DNA from: Rhodomicrobium vannielii ATCC 17100
GTDB lineage: Bacteria > Pseudomonadota > Alphaproteobacteria > Rhizobiales > Rhodomicrobiaceae
Direction: 5' to 3'
Assembly (NCBI RefSeq): GCF_000166055.1
Contig: NC_014664.1
Coordinates: 3,751,501-3,815,500 of the forward strand
DNA length: 64,000 bases
In this document: one piece after another, positions 8,936 to 17,905 of the stretch
How the letters are laid out: every line of letters begins with the position of its first letter
Numbering within the stretch: position 1 is the first letter of the stretch
Notes under the pieces: generated by a model
The model's input: only the letters and a program-made list of their open reading frames with translations
Told to the model about the DNA's origin: nothing
Databases searched by the model: none
Made by a program: the position numbers and the translations under genes

Positions 8936-9430
8936 ATGAATGGATTTCTTGGGCGCGTGACGACGCCGTTCACGTTCGGCCTTTTCGCCGTATCCGCGAT
9001 TTCAGGTTTGGCGCTGTTTTTTCACCTCGGCTCGAACCTGTTTCACAGCATGCATGAATGGCTGAGCCTGCTGTTGCTCGTGCCCTTCTTCGTGCATGTC
9101 TGGCGAAACTGGGGCGCGATGAAGGGTTATTTCCGGCGCGGCTCGATGATCGTTCCGCTCGCCCTGTCGCTTGTGGCCGCTGCGGCGTTCGCGATTCCCG
9201 CCGCGATGCAGGGCAAGGCGGGTTCGCCGCGAGCCGCCGTCATGCTGATGACGCAAACGCCACTCGACAATCTCGCCCCAGTGCTCAAGACTACGCCCGA
9301 TGCGCTGCGAGCGAACCTCCTTCAGCGCGGCTACAAAGTGGCCTCCACCGCCGACACCCTCGCGAGCGTCGCGGCAGCGTCCGGCGCACCGGCGATCAAG
9401 CTGCTGGTGGAAGTCATGCCATCCCGGTAA
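8936..9430 (+). CDS. Small membrane protein, DUF4405-like (possible heme-binding)
   Basis: 164 residues. Three hydrophobic segments (about 12-30, 41-57 and 71-91) precede a soluble C-terminal region. Conserved-looking histidines fall in or near the first two helices ([14 protein letters not shown] and FFVHVW), the pattern of DUF4405-type membrane proteins thought to bind b-type heme. The C-terminal half is a small soluble domain of unknown role. It is divergent from the ECF sigma operon across a 268-base gap, which suggests but does not prove that the sigma factor controls it. Confidence 0.6.
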   Translation: MNGFLGRVTTPFTFGLFAVSAISGLALFFHLGSNLFHSMHEWLSLLLLVPFFVHVWRNWGAMKGYFRRGSMIVPLALSLVAAAAFAIPAAMQGKAGSPRAAVMLMTQTPLDNLAPVLKTTPDALRANLLQRGYKVASTADTLASVAAASGAPAIKLLVEVMPSR

Positions 9431-9506
9431 TCGCATCTGTGATCGGCATTTGACGAAGGGGCCGCGCGACCTTAGATTTAACAGGTTTGGAACAAGGACG
9501 CGAAGC

Positions 9507-10610
9507 ATGTCGAAACGGCAAGAGTTGCGCGCGCCCGCCCTCGAATTAAATCAGGCAAACGGGCTGCTCGAACTGAATGAGCGCTACCGGGAAATCTTCC
9601 GGAGCATCGTTGAGACCTATCTTGAAACGGGCGAGCCGGTCGGATCGCGTCACCTGTCGCGTCAGCTTCCGATGACGCTGTCGCCCGCATCCGTGCGTAA
9701 CGTGATGTCGGACCTCGAATCGCAAGGGCTGATCTACGCGCCGCATGTGAGCGCGGGCCGTATTCCCACGCAGACGGGCCTGCGCCTGTTCGTTGATGGC
9801 CTGCTCGAAGTCGGCAGCATCGAGGAAACGGAGCGCGATCAGCTCGAACGCCAGCTTCTGCGCGACTATCACCGCGAGCATGCCGTGACGTCCGAAGTGC
9901 TGGCAGAGGCGGGTGACCTTCTCTCCGGTCTGTCGCGCTGCGCGGGCGTGGTGCTCGCCGAGAAGCAGGTGAGCCGCCTGAAGCATATCGAATTCGTCAG
10001 CCTCGACTCGAAGCGCGCGCTGCTCGTGCTGGCGGGCGATGACGGCAGCGTGGAAAATCGCGTGCTGAATTTGCCGGAGGGGCTGCCGCCGCAAGCGCTC
10101 GTCGAGGCGACAAATTATCTCAACGCGAAGATTCGCGGCGTGACACTTCCCGAGGCGCGCGAAAAGATCGAGGGCGAACTCAAGGCCAGACAGGCCGAAC
10201 TCGACGCGCTCACCGCGAAGCTCGTGCGGTCGGGTCTGGCGCAGTGGTCGGGCGGACGCGAGGACAATCGCAGCCTCATCGTGCGTGGGCAATCGCGCCT
10301 CCTGAACGACCTCAGGGCGGTGGAAGACCTCGAACGCATTCGCCTGCTTTTCGAGGATCTCGAATCGCAAAAAGCGCTGATCCACCTTCTCGATCTCGCC
10401 GAAAAGGCCGAAGGCGTCCGCATTTTTATTGGCTCCGAGAACAATCTGTTTTCCCTGTCCGGATCTTCCCTTATCGTTGCTCCGTTCCAGGATCACGAGC
10501 GCAAGATCGTAGGCGTTCTTGGCGTCATCGGCCCGACGCGCCTCAATTACGGCCGCATTATCCCCATGGTTGACTTTACGGCCAAGCTCGTGAGCCGCGT
10601 GCTCGCTTGA
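9507..10610 (+). CDS. hrcA: Heat-inducible transcription repressor HrcA
   Basis: 367 residues. The N-terminal winged helix covers about 20-95 ([25 protein letters not shown] contains the family signature, followed by [14 protein letters not shown]). A GAF-like dimer domain follows, with the typical C-terminal [16 protein letters not shown]. HrcA represses groES/groEL or dnaK/grpE operons through the CIRCE operator. The longer open frame begins upstream inside the previous gene; ATG at 9507 is chosen because AAGGACG precedes it and homologues start there. No CIRCE inverted repeat was seen in the window, so its targets lie elsewhere. grpE follows 98 bases downstream. Confidence 0.93.
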   Translation: MSKRQELRAPALELNQANGLLELNERYREIFRSIVETYLETGEPVGSRHLSRQLPMTLSPASVRNVMSDLESQGLIYAPHVSAGRIPTQTGLRLFVDGLLEVGSIEETERDQLERQLLRDYHREHAVTSEVLAEAGDLLSGLSRCAGVVLAEKQVSRLKHIEFVSLDSKRALLVLAGDDGSVENRVLNLPEGLPPQALVEATNYLNAKIRGVTLPEAREKIEGELKARQAELDALTAKLVRSGLAQWSGGREDNRSLIVRGQSRLLNDLRAVEDLERIRLLFEDLESQKALIHLLDLAEKAEGVRIFIGSENNLFSLSGSSLIVAPFQDHERKIVGVLGVIGPTRLNYGRIIPMVDFTAKLVSRVLA

Positions 10611-10708
10611 TTATCCCGCCGAAACCGCCGATATAGCTTCAAAAATCGGCGCATTGAAGATCGAGGATAGCGGACGGTCCTCATCGAAAACGGAAACGGC
10701 AGAACACC

Positions 10709-11575
10709 ATGAACGATACCCCGGACGGGCCCTCGGACGCGAACGGGCCGGAAAATAACGATTCTCTTGGCCGCGACCAGAATCCGCAAGCCACCGAAGA
10801 GCAGGTAAAGGCGCTGGCGAAGATGCTGGCCGATTCGAGGGCCGAAAACGCCGAGCTTCGGGATCGCCATTTGCGCATTGCTGCGGAGATGGAAAATTAT
10901 CGCCGGCGCAGCGAACGAGAGAAGATTGAAACCGCGAAATACGCGTCGTCCGAGTTCGGCAAGGACGCCATCGTGATCGCCGACAATCTGCGCCGTGCGA
11001 TCGAAGCCGCGCAGAAGGAAGCGACCGACCAGACCCCGGCCCTGAACACACTGCTTCAGGGCGTGGAAGTGACGGAGCGTGAGCTTCTCAAGGTTTTCGA
11101 GCGTCACGGCATCACGCGCTTCGAGCCGCTCGGCGAGAAATTCGATCCACATACCTCCGAGGCGATGATCAAGGTGGATGTGCCCAACGTGCCCGCCGAT
11201 GTCGTCGTGCAGGTGCTTCAGGCGGGCTACAAGATCGGCGAGCGGGTTTTGCGCCCGGCAGCCGTGATCGTTGCCAAGGGAGGCGCGCCGGTCAAGCCGG
11301 AGCCGCCGCAGGGCGAGCACTCGGCCAAACCCGTGAGCGACGCGCCGTCAGCCCCGCATGGGGAGCCGCATCACGATCATCACGCGGTTGAACCCGCTCA
11401 CGAACACGATCCCGATGTTTTCCGCGATCCGAGCGGCGCGCCCCTGCGGCGTGACCGGTCCGGCGGAGATAAGCGTGCGTCGTCCGTCACGCAGCCCGTT
11501 ACGGAAAACAGCGGCCCCGCAGGCGTAGACGACCTGATTTCGTCCTTCGGAAAACGGCTCGAAAACGGCAACTGA
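10709..11575 (+). CDS. grpE: Nucleotide exchange factor GrpE with a long His-rich C-terminal tail
   Basis: 288 residues. The GrpE core, a long helix followed by the beta domain (FDPHTSEAM, GYKIGERVLRPAAVIVAKG), spans about 30-191. It releases ADP from DnaK. The family is usually about 180-210 residues, so roughly 97 residues are extra at the C-terminus. The extension is disordered-looking and holds a histidine cluster at 217-233 (seven His in 17 residues). It lies downstream of hrcA, a common alphaproteobacterial pairing. A small inverted repeat at 11588-11603 separates it from the convergent murQ. Confidence 0.93.
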   Translation: MNDTPDGPSDANGPENNDSLGRDQNPQATEEQVKALAKMLADSRAENAELRDRHLRIAAEMENYRRRSEREKIETAKYASSEFGKDAIVIADNLRRAIEAAQKEATDQTPALNTLLQGVEVTERELLKVFERHGITRFEPLGEKFDPHTSEAMIKVDVPNVPADVVVQVLQAGYKIGERVLRPAAVIVAKGGAPVKPEPPQGEHSAKPVSDAPSAPHGEPHHDHHAVEPAHEHDPDVFRDPSGAPLRRDRSGGDKRASSVTQPVTENSGPAGVDDLISSFGKRLENGN

Positions 11576-11620
11576 CGGCGAGCGGCGTAACCGAAAGCGG
11601 TTAACCGGCAGGCGCGGCGT

Positions 11621-12523
11621 TCAGCCCGCCCCGCCATCCCGCCCCGCAAGCGTCAGCGCCTCGCGGAGGCGGCCGCCCGTGCGTTCGAGCAGTGCGCTGG
11701 CCTCGTCAAGCGCACACCCTTGCAGCAGAAGCATCGCAAGCTTGATATTGCCGCCCGTCTGCGCCAGCGCTTCGCGCACCGCGCTCAAGTCTTTGCCCGT
11801 CAGATGCACGAGCATCTTTTCGCGCCGCCCGACAAGCTTCGCGTTCACGGCCTGCACCTCGACCATCAGCCCTTCGTAAACGCGCCCGAGCCGGATCATC
11901 ACCAGCGACGACAACATCGCGAGCGTGACGCGCTGCGCGGTGCCCGCGTTCATGCGCGTTGACCCAGCGATGGGCTCCGAGCCGGTTTCAAGGCATATCG
12001 GGCGGTCAGCTTCGAGCAAAAGGGGCGTGTCGGCGTTGTTCGCGATGCCCACGGTAAGCGCGCCGAGTTTCTTCGCCTCGCGCAGCGCCGACAGCGTGAA
12101 CGGCGTCTTGCCGCTGGCGGCCACCGCGATCAGCACGTCATTCGCGCCGACGCCATGCTCCACGCGGATGAGTTGGGCGGCGCGGTGGGTTTCATCCTCC
12201 GCCCCTTCTACGGCCTGAACCATGGCCTCGTCGCCGCCCGCTAGCAGCAGCACAAGCCGTTCTTTCGGCCAGCTGAAGGTTGGCATGAGTTCCGCGCCGT
12301 CCTGCACCGCGAGGCGGCCGGACGTGCCCGCGCCCGCGTAAACGAGCCGCCCTCCGCTGGCGAGGCGCTTCTCCATCGCGAGCACCGCGCGGAGGATGTC
12401 GCGCCGAGCTGCGCGCACGGCGGCGACCGCAGCGAACTGACCCTCGATCATCGCATCGAGCGCGTCGAGCGGTTCCCAAACATCGATGCCGGAGAAGCGG
12501 GGCGATGGCCGTTCAGTATCCAT
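11621..12523 (-). CDS. murQ: N-acetylmuramic acid 6-phosphate etherase
   Basis: 300 residues with the MurQ SIS fold: AGAGTSGRLAVQD near 62-74, VAASGKTPF near 133, and the family signature EPIAGSTRMNAGTAQ near 180. It cleaves the lactyl ether of MurNAc-6-phosphate to give GlcNAc-6-phosphate and D-lactate in the cytoplasm, a step of peptidoglycan recycling. It is divergent from a kinase-deaminase-deacetylase operon that takes its product further; the 81-base intergenic region should carry both promoters. Length and motifs match typical MurQ. Confidence 0.95.
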   Translation of the reverse strand: MDTERPSPRFSGIDVWEPLDALDAMIEGQFAAVAAVRAARRDILRAVLAMEKRLASGGRLVYAGAGTSGRLAVQDGAELMPTFSWPKERLVLLLAGGDEAMVQAVEGAEDETHRAAQLIRVEHGVGANDVLIAVAASGKTPFTLSALREAKKLGALTVGIANNADTPLLLEADRPICLETGSEPIAGSTRMNAGTAQRVTLAMLSSLVMIRLGRVYEGLMVEVQAVNAKLVGRREKMLVHLTGKDLSAVREALAQTGGNIKLAMLLLQGCALDEASALLERTGGRLREALTLAGRDGGAG

Positions 12524-12604
12524 AACAACCGAAAACGCGTTTGAGTGGCGTTGGACTTTGCAACATGCAACCTTAAATAAGCATCCGCAACAAGGGCATA
12601 AAGA

Positions 12605-13486
12605 GTGAACGCTGAGGTGTTGTTTCTCGCGGTGGATGGCGGCGGCACGAAATGCCTGGCGCGACTCGCCAACGCGGACGGCGAAACGCTGGGTAACGGG
12701 CGCTCAGGCCCGGCCAATGTGCGGCGCGGCCTCGCACAGACTTTCGCGGCCATCATGGACGCCACGGAGCAAAGCTTCGATGAGGCGGCCCTCGCTCGCG
12801 ATTACAGCCGCGTCGTCGCCTGTCTCGCGCTTGCAGGCGCAGGTGAGCCGGACATTCAAGCCGAACTCGCGCGCTACGCCCACCCGTTCAGGGCTGCGAT
12901 TTTTACCACGGATTCGCATGCGGCTTGCGTCGGTGCGCATCGTGGCGAGGATGGCGGCGTGATTATCGCCGGAACAGGCAGCATCGGCGAAGCCTTCGTG
13001 CGCGGCGTGCGTCATCGCGTCGGCGGCTGGGGGTTCCCTGTGTCCGACGAAGGCAGCGGCGCGTGGCTCGGCCTCGAAACCGTGCGGCGCACGCTGTGGG
13101 CGCTCGACGGCAGGGCGGCAGCGTCGCCTCTGCTCGACGAAGTCGCGAGCCGTTTCGCCCATGACCCGAACGCCATCACGCGCTGGGCGAGCGAGGCCAA
13201 GCCCGCCGATTTCGGCACGTTCGCGCCGCCCGTTTTCCGGCACGCCGGCGATGGGGACACGGTCGCACGGGAACTTGTCGCCTCCGCAGGGCGCCACGTG
13301 GAACGAATTGCCGAGGCGCTGCTTGTTCTGGGGACACCAAGGCTCGCGCTCATGGGTGGCCTCGCGAAGCCGCTGGAACCGTGGCTGTCCGCAGCGGTAA
13401 AGCGATCGCTGGTTCCCCCAACTGGCGACGCGCTGGACGGCGGGTTGCAACTCGCTCGAAATGCTTTTTTCGGGCAGGAGGATTGA
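12605..13486 (+). CDS. N-acetylglucosamine kinase, BadF/BadG/BcrA/BcrD ATPase family
   Basis: 293 residues. The ASKHA phosphate-1 motif is AVDGGGTKC (about 9-17), and a second nucleotide loop is IIAGTGSIGE (about 120-129). Proteins of this type phosphorylate GlcNAc, and some act on MurNAc or glucosamine, in alphaproteobacterial amino-sugar operons. Translation starts at GTG 12605. Its TGA overlaps the ATG of the next gene by one base, and the sequence inside its 3' end (GCAGGAGG) provides that gene's ribosome site. It is the first gene of an operon divergent from murQ, which supports a wall-recycling role. Confidence 0.82.
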   Translation: MNAEVLFLAVDGGGTKCLARLANADGETLGNGRSGPANVRRGLAQTFAAIMDATEQSFDEAALARDYSRVVACLALAGAGEPDIQAELARYAHPFRAAIFTTDSHAACVGAHRGEDGGVIIAGTGSIGEAFVRGVRHRVGGWGFPVSDEGSGAWLGLETVRRTLWALDGRAAASPLLDEVASRFAHDPNAITRWASEAKPADFGTFAPPVFRHAGDGDTVARELVASAGRHVERIAEALLVLGTPRLALMGGLAKPLEPWLSAAVKRSLVPPTGDALDGGLQLARNAFFGQED

Positions 13487-14520
13487 TGAAATATTCTGAC
13501 GTGCCGGACGTGCGCATGGCGCAGGAAATTCGAGAAGCGCCGCATGCGGTGAGCCGCCAGCGTGACGCGCTCGCACGCCCGGTTGAGGAGCTTGCCGCGC
13601 GGCTGAGGCGGAAGCCCCCCCGGGTGATCGTCACCTGCGCGCGCGGAAGTTCCGCCCATGCCGCCACCTTCGGCAAGCACCTGTTCGAGCGTTATCTGGG
13701 CGTTCCCGTGGCCGCCGCCGCGCCGAGCATTGCGAGCGTCTACGGCGGCGAACTGAAGCTGAAGGATCAACTTTTCCTCGCGATCTCGCAATCGGGAAGC
13801 AGCGCCGACATCATCGCCATGACCGAGGCCGCGCAACGCTCCGGCGCGCTGACGGTGGCAATCGTCAACGACATCGAAAGCCCGCTCGCCCGCGTGAGCG
13901 ACATTGTGCTTCCCATGAGCGCCGGGCCGGAACTTTCCGTCGCCGCGACGAAAACCTTTGTCACCACGCTCGCGGCACTGGTTCGGCTTACAGCGGCATG
14001 GAACGGACATGCGGCGCTTGACGCAGCCGTCGCCCGCCTGCCCGAACGCCTCGCCGCCGCTTCGGATCTCGACTGGAGCGCCGCGCTGCCCGCGCTCGCA
14101 GGCGCGCCGAGCCTCGTTACCATCGGGCGCGGGCCGACGCTTGCCATCGCCCGCGAGGCGGCGCTGAAGCTCAAGGAAACGGCGAACCTTCACGCCGAAG
14201 CCTTCAGCGGCGCGGAGTTTTTGCACGGGCCGGTGGCGCTTGTTTCGCCGGAATATCCGATTCTTATGTTCAACCCCACGGACGAAGCCGCCGCGGGCAT
14301 GGACCGGCTCGCCGCAGACCTGCGGGGCAAGGGAACGGCCCTCTTCGCGACAGGCTCGCAACATGACGAAAATTTAACAGTCCTGCCTCCGGATCAACCC
14401 GAGACAGATGCGGTTTGTCTCATCCAGAGCTTCTACATGATGGCCGTCCGGCTCGCGGAGCGTCTCGGGACAGATGTGGACCGCCCCCGCCATCTTCGCA
14501 AAGTCACAAGCACACGATAA
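13486..14520 (+). CDS. Tandem SIS-domain glucosamine-6-phosphate deaminase, NagB-II/GlmS-like
   Basis: 344 residues made of two SIS domains: CARGSSAHAA (about 49-58) with ISQSGSSADI (about 98-107), and IGRGPTLAIAREAALKLKE (about 208-226) with AEAFSGAEFLHGP. The glutaminase half of GlmS is absent, which identifies it as the NagB-II type that deaminates glucosamine-6-phosphate to fructose-6-phosphate. It sits between the kinase and nagA with one-base overlaps on both sides (TGATG and TAATG), so the three are tightly coupled. A minor alternative is a different sugar-phosphate isomerase. Confidence 0.85.
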   Translation: MKYSDVPDVRMAQEIREAPHAVSRQRDALARPVEELAARLRRKPPRVIVTCARGSSAHAATFGKHLFERYLGVPVAAAAPSIASVYGGELKLKDQLFLAISQSGSSADIIAMTEAAQRSGALTVAIVNDIESPLARVSDIVLPMSAGPELSVAATKTFVTTLAALVRLTAAWNGHAALDAAVARLPERLAAASDLDWSAALPALAGAPSLVTIGRGPTLAIAREAALKLKETANLHAEAFSGAEFLHGPVALVSPEYPILMFNPTDEAAAGMDRLAADLRGKGTALFATGSQHDENLTVLPPDQPETDAVCLIQSFYMMAVRLAERLGTDVDRPRHLRKVTSTR

Positions 14521-15680
14521 TGCTTCGCAATCGATACGCCATAGCTGCTTCCGTGATCTTCGACGGTGCGGAGATCCATCGGGATCGCGCGGTCTTCATG
14601 CGGGGCGGTCGCATCCTCGACATCCTGCACGTGGGTAATCTGCCTCACGGGGTGCCCGTGCGAACGCTGCCGGAGGGCGCCTGGCTCGCGCCGGGCTTCA
14701 TCGATGCGCAGGTGAATGGCGGCGGCGATGTGCTCCTGAACGACGATCCGGGCGCGGGGGCGATGGCAGCCATCGCGGCCGCGCACCGGAAATTCGGGAC
14801 CACCGGCGTGATGCCCACGCTCATCACCGACGCACGCGAGAAGATGGTCGTCGCGCTCGAAGCCGTAGATCGAGCGGCGGCGCTCAATGCGGGCGTGCTG
14901 GGGCTGCACCTCGAAGGGCCATTCATCTCGCCCGAAAAGCCGGGTATCCACTGCCGCGACTATATCCGCGAGCCGACCGCGGAGGATCTTGACCTGCTGA
15001 CCGCGCCGCGCGAAACGGCGACGCTCGTGACGCTTGCGCCGGAGCGCTTCGGGGCGGGGGTCGTGGAGCGGCTTGCCGATGCGGGCGTGCGTGTCTCGCT
15101 TGGTCACTCGATGGCGACCTATGAAGAAACGAAGGCGGCGCTCGACGAGGGGCTGACCGGCTTCACCCACCTTTTCAACGCGATGCGCCCGCTCGGTGCC
15201 CGCGATCCTGGCCCCGTGGCCGCCGCGCTGGAAGCACCGAACGCCTTCTTCGGCATGATCGTGGACGGTGAGCACGTAGCGCCCGCCATGCTGCGGCTCG
15301 CGCTGCGTGGCGCCGCGCATCCGATGCTCGTGACGGATGCCATGCCGCCCGTTGGGGGGGAGACGGCGAGTTTCTTGCTGAACGGACAGGATATCGTGCT
15401 CAAGGATGGCCGCCTCACCAATGCGGCGGGGACGCTGGCGGGCTCGGCGCTCGACATGGCGTCGGCGGTTCGCAATACGGTGGAGATGCTCGGCGTGCCG
15501 CTGACGGATGCACTCCGTTTCGCGTCGACTGAACCGGCGGCATTCCTCGGCTTTGGCGATTTGCTGGGCCGCATTTCGCCCGACTTCCGGGCCGACCTCG
15601 TGGCCTTCGATCCGCGCGACATGACGATTTACGAAACGTGGGTCGATGGTCGCCCATCAGAGCCCACCAATCCGGCGTGA
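14520..15680 (+). CDS. nagA: N-acetylglucosamine-6-phosphate deacetylase
   Basis: 386 residues of the amidohydrolase TIM barrel: APGFIDAQVNGGGD after the small beta domain, LHLEGPFI with a metal-binding glutamate, SLGHSMA and THLFNAM with metal-binding histidines, and the catalytic TDAMP. It removes acetate from GlcNAc-6-phosphate, the product of both MurQ and the kinase encoded here, and feeds NagB-II. The start at 14520 overlaps the preceding stop. The gene ends one base before the convergent bioF stop, leaving no room for a conventional terminator. Confidence 0.94.
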   Translation: MLRNRYAIAASVIFDGAEIHRDRAVFMRGGRILDILHVGNLPHGVPVRTLPEGAWLAPGFIDAQVNGGGDVLLNDDPGAGAMAAIAAAHRKFGTTGVMPTLITDAREKMVVALEAVDRAAALNAGVLGLHLEGPFISPEKPGIHCRDYIREPTAEDLDLLTAPRETATLVTLAPERFGAGVVERLADAGVRVSLGHSMATYEETKAALDEGLTGFTHLFNAMRPLGARDPGPVAAALEAPNAFFGMIVDGEHVAPAMLRLALRGAAHPMLVTDAMPPVGGETASFLLNGQDIVLKDGRLTNAAGTLAGSALDMASAVRNTVEMLGVPLTDALRFASTEPAAFLGFGDLLGRISPDFRADLVAFDPRDMTIYETWVDGRPSEPTNPA

Positions 15681-15681
15681 T

Positions 15682-16815
15682 CTATTCGCCGGTCCGAGGA
15701 AGCTCGTGTGCCAGCGCGTCGAGCATGTCGCTGACGGTGGCCTCGCTCGTGTTGAGCGTGAGCGAAATGCGCAGCCGCGCGGTCTTTTCCGGCACGGTCG
15801 GCGGCCGGATGGCGCGGATGTCGTAGCCGTAACCGCGCATCGCAGCCGCGAGCGCCGTTGCGCGCGTGTCCGCCCCAACGACAACCGGCACGATCTGCGA
15901 GCCGCTGCCCTCGATCCCGCAGCGCTCCTTGATGGCGGCATTCGCGAACGCGATGAGGTTTGCGAGCTTCTCGCGCCGTTCCGGCTCTTCCTTGCACAGG
16001 CGCAGTGCGGCGCGGACGGCGGCGGCGATCAGCGGCGACGGCGCGGTGGAGAATATGAACGGCCGCGAACAGTTCACGAGGTAGTTGCGGAAGGTACGGG
16101 GCAGGCACACAAGCGCGCCAGCCGAGCCGAGCGCCTTGCCGCAGGTGTGGAGCGAGACGACGTTCGCGCTGCCTTCGAGATGCGCGCCGAGGCCGCTGCC
16201 GTCGGGGCCGAATACGCCCGTCGCATGCGCCTCGTCAATGACGAGCATGCCTTCGTTGCGGTCGGCGACGGCGGCGAGGTCGTCGAGCGGCGCGCGGTCG
16301 CCGTCCATGCTGTAGAGGCTCTCGACCGCGATCCAGGCGCGACCCTTGCCGCCCGCTGCGCGCCACGCGCGGATGCGATCTTCCACCGCGTTGGCGTCAT
16401 TATGCGCGGCCTTGACGGTCTCGGCCTTGCCCGCACGCATGCCGTCATGCGCGCTTGCATGGATGAGCGCATCGTAAACCACGAGGTCGCCGCGTTTCGG
16501 CAGCGCCGCGAAGATCGCGTAATTCGCCTGAAAGCCGTTCGAGAAGAACAGCGCACTTTCCGCGCCGAAGAACTTCGCGGCGTCGGCTTCGAGGCTTTCA
16601 TGTTCGGAATAGTTGCCGCGAAGGAGCCGCGACCCGCCCGCGCCGATGGCGATGCCGCGTTCGAGCGCCGCGAGCACCGCTTCTCTCAGTTCATGCGATT
16701 CCGCAAGGCCCAGATAGTCGTTGGACGTGAAGTCGTAGCCGGACGGCAGGGTGAGCTGGCGAAGCCGCCCGCGCTCCTCCAACCGTGCCAGCGCGTCTTC
16801 ATAAGGCCGCAGCAT
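15682..16815 (-). CDS. bioF: 8-amino-7-oxononanoate synthase
   Basis: 377 residues of the alpha-oxoamine synthase family (PLP enzymes). Recognisable segments are NDYLGLAES, the glycine-rich [11 protein letters not shown], the cofactor-contacting [10 protein letters not shown], and [14 protein letters not shown] with the Schiff-base lysine. It condenses pimeloyl-thioester with alanine to form KAPA, the first ring-precursor step in biotin synthesis. It overlaps bioB by 17 bases in the order bioB-bioF. No bioA, bioD or bioC is present in the window. The related hemA at 61 kb is clearly distinct by its own motifs. Confidence 0.92.
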   Translation of the reverse strand: MLRPYEDALARLEERGRLRQLTLPSGYDFTSNDYLGLAESHELREAVLAALERGIAIGAGGSRLLRGNYSEHESLEADAAKFFGAESALFFSNGFQANYAIFAALPKRGDLVVYDALIHASAHDGMRAGKAETVKAAHNDANAVEDRIRAWRAAGGKGRAWIAVESLYSMDGDRAPLDDLAAVADRNEGMLVIDEAHATGVFGPDGSGLGAHLEGSANVVSLHTCGKALGSAGALVCLPRTFRNYLVNCSRPFIFSTAPSPLIAAAVRAALRLCKEEPERREKLANLIAFANAAIKERCGIEGSGSQIVPVVVGADTRATALAAAMRGYGYDIRAIRPPTVPEKTARLRISLTLNTSEATVSDMLDALAHELPRTGE

Positions 16816-17818
16816 GAACCGTTTCCCGCGCGGCGCAGCTTTCGGTGCGATCCTCTGGTTTCAGTTCCATCGGGGAAAGGCCGAGCCTCGCGAAAAGATG
16901 CGCGTCCGAGCCCTCTTCCGTGTTCTCCGTCGTGAGCAGCGTATCACCCATGAAGATCGAGTTCGCACCCGCGAAGAAGCACAGCGCCTGCGTTTCGTCG
17001 CTCATCTCCGCGCGGCCGGCCGAAAGTCGGACCATGGAGCGCGGCATCATGATGCGCGCGAGCGCCACCGTGCGAACGAAGGCGATCGGATCCATGGGCG
17101 GCACATTTTCGAGCGGCGTTCCCTCGACCGGCACAAGCTGATTGATCGGCACGCTTTCGGGCGGCTGCGGCAGGTTCGCCAGCGTCACCAGCATGTCGAA
17201 GCGGTCTTCGGGTTCCTCGCCCATGCCGAGAATGCCGCCGCAGCAGATCTTGATGCCCGCCGCGCGCACACGATCCAGCGTTTCGAGCCGGTCGGCGAAG
17301 GTGCGTGTCGTGATGATTTCCTTGTAGTACCGCTCGGACGTGTCGATGTTGTGGTTGTAATAGTCGAGGCCGACAGCGGCGAGGCGCTTCGCGTGCGCAT
17401 CGGACAACATCCCGAGCGTCATGCAGGTTTCCATGCCAAGCGCCTTCACGCCCGTTACCATGGCGCAGATCATATCGAGATCGCGCTCCTTGGGGCTGCG
17501 GAAGGCCGCGCCCATACAGTAGCGCGATGCGCCCGCCGCCTTCGCCTTGCGGGCCTCTTCGATGACGCGCTCGACTTCCATGAGCTTCTCGGCGGAAAGC
17601 CCGGTCTTGTGATGCGCGGACTGACTGCAATAGGCGCAATCCTCGGGGCAACCGCCCGTCTTGATCGACAGGAGGCGGCTTATCTGGACCTTGTTCGGCT
17701 CGAAATAGCGGCGGTGCAGGCTGTGAGCCTGAAAGATGAGGTCATTGAACGGCTGGTCGTAAAGTTTCTGCGCTTCTTCGCGCGTCCAATCATGCCGTTC
17801 TTCACTGGTGCGGGACAC
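16799..17818 (-). CDS. bioB: Biotin synthase
   Basis: 339 residues, a radical-SAM enzyme with the cluster motif C57-x3-C61-x2-C64 ([13 protein letters not shown]). The rest of the barrel follows the BioB pattern ([39 protein letters not shown]). It inserts sulfur into dethiobiotin. First gene of bioB-bioF. Biotin made here would serve the biotin-dependent carboxylase at the left of the window, among others. No BioR-type palindrome was seen upstream. Confidence 0.95.
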   Translation of the reverse strand: MSRTSEERHDWTREEAQKLYDQPFNDLIFQAHSLHRRYFEPNKVQISRLLSIKTGGCPEDCAYCSQSAHHKTGLSAEKLMEVERVIEEARKAKAAGASRYCMGAAFRSPKERDLDMICAMVTGVKALGMETCMTLGMLSDAHAKRLAAVGLDYYNHNIDTSERYYKEIITTRTFADRLETLDRVRAAGIKICCGGILGMGEEPEDRFDMLVTLANLPQPPESVPINQLVPVEGTPLENVPPMDPIAFVRTVALARIMMPRSMVRLSAGRAEMSDETQALCFFAGANSIFMGDTLLTTENTEEGSDAHLFARLGLSPMELKPEDRTESCAARETVHAAAL

Positions 17819-17905
17819 TTGAGGCGAACCCCCTTTTTTGAATTCCCGGCGTTTGTAGACCTCCTGACCGCCGCGCGCAACAAACCGGGACGACTCGCCG
17901 CGCGA

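Noticed and set aside
9431-10708. CIRCE operator near hrcA-grpE
   Set aside because: No TTAGCACTC-N9-GAGTGCTAA-like repeat is present in the flanks of either gene.
17819-17905. BioR or BirA operator before bioB
   Set aside because: No TTATCTATAA-like palindrome was seen in the short upstream gap.
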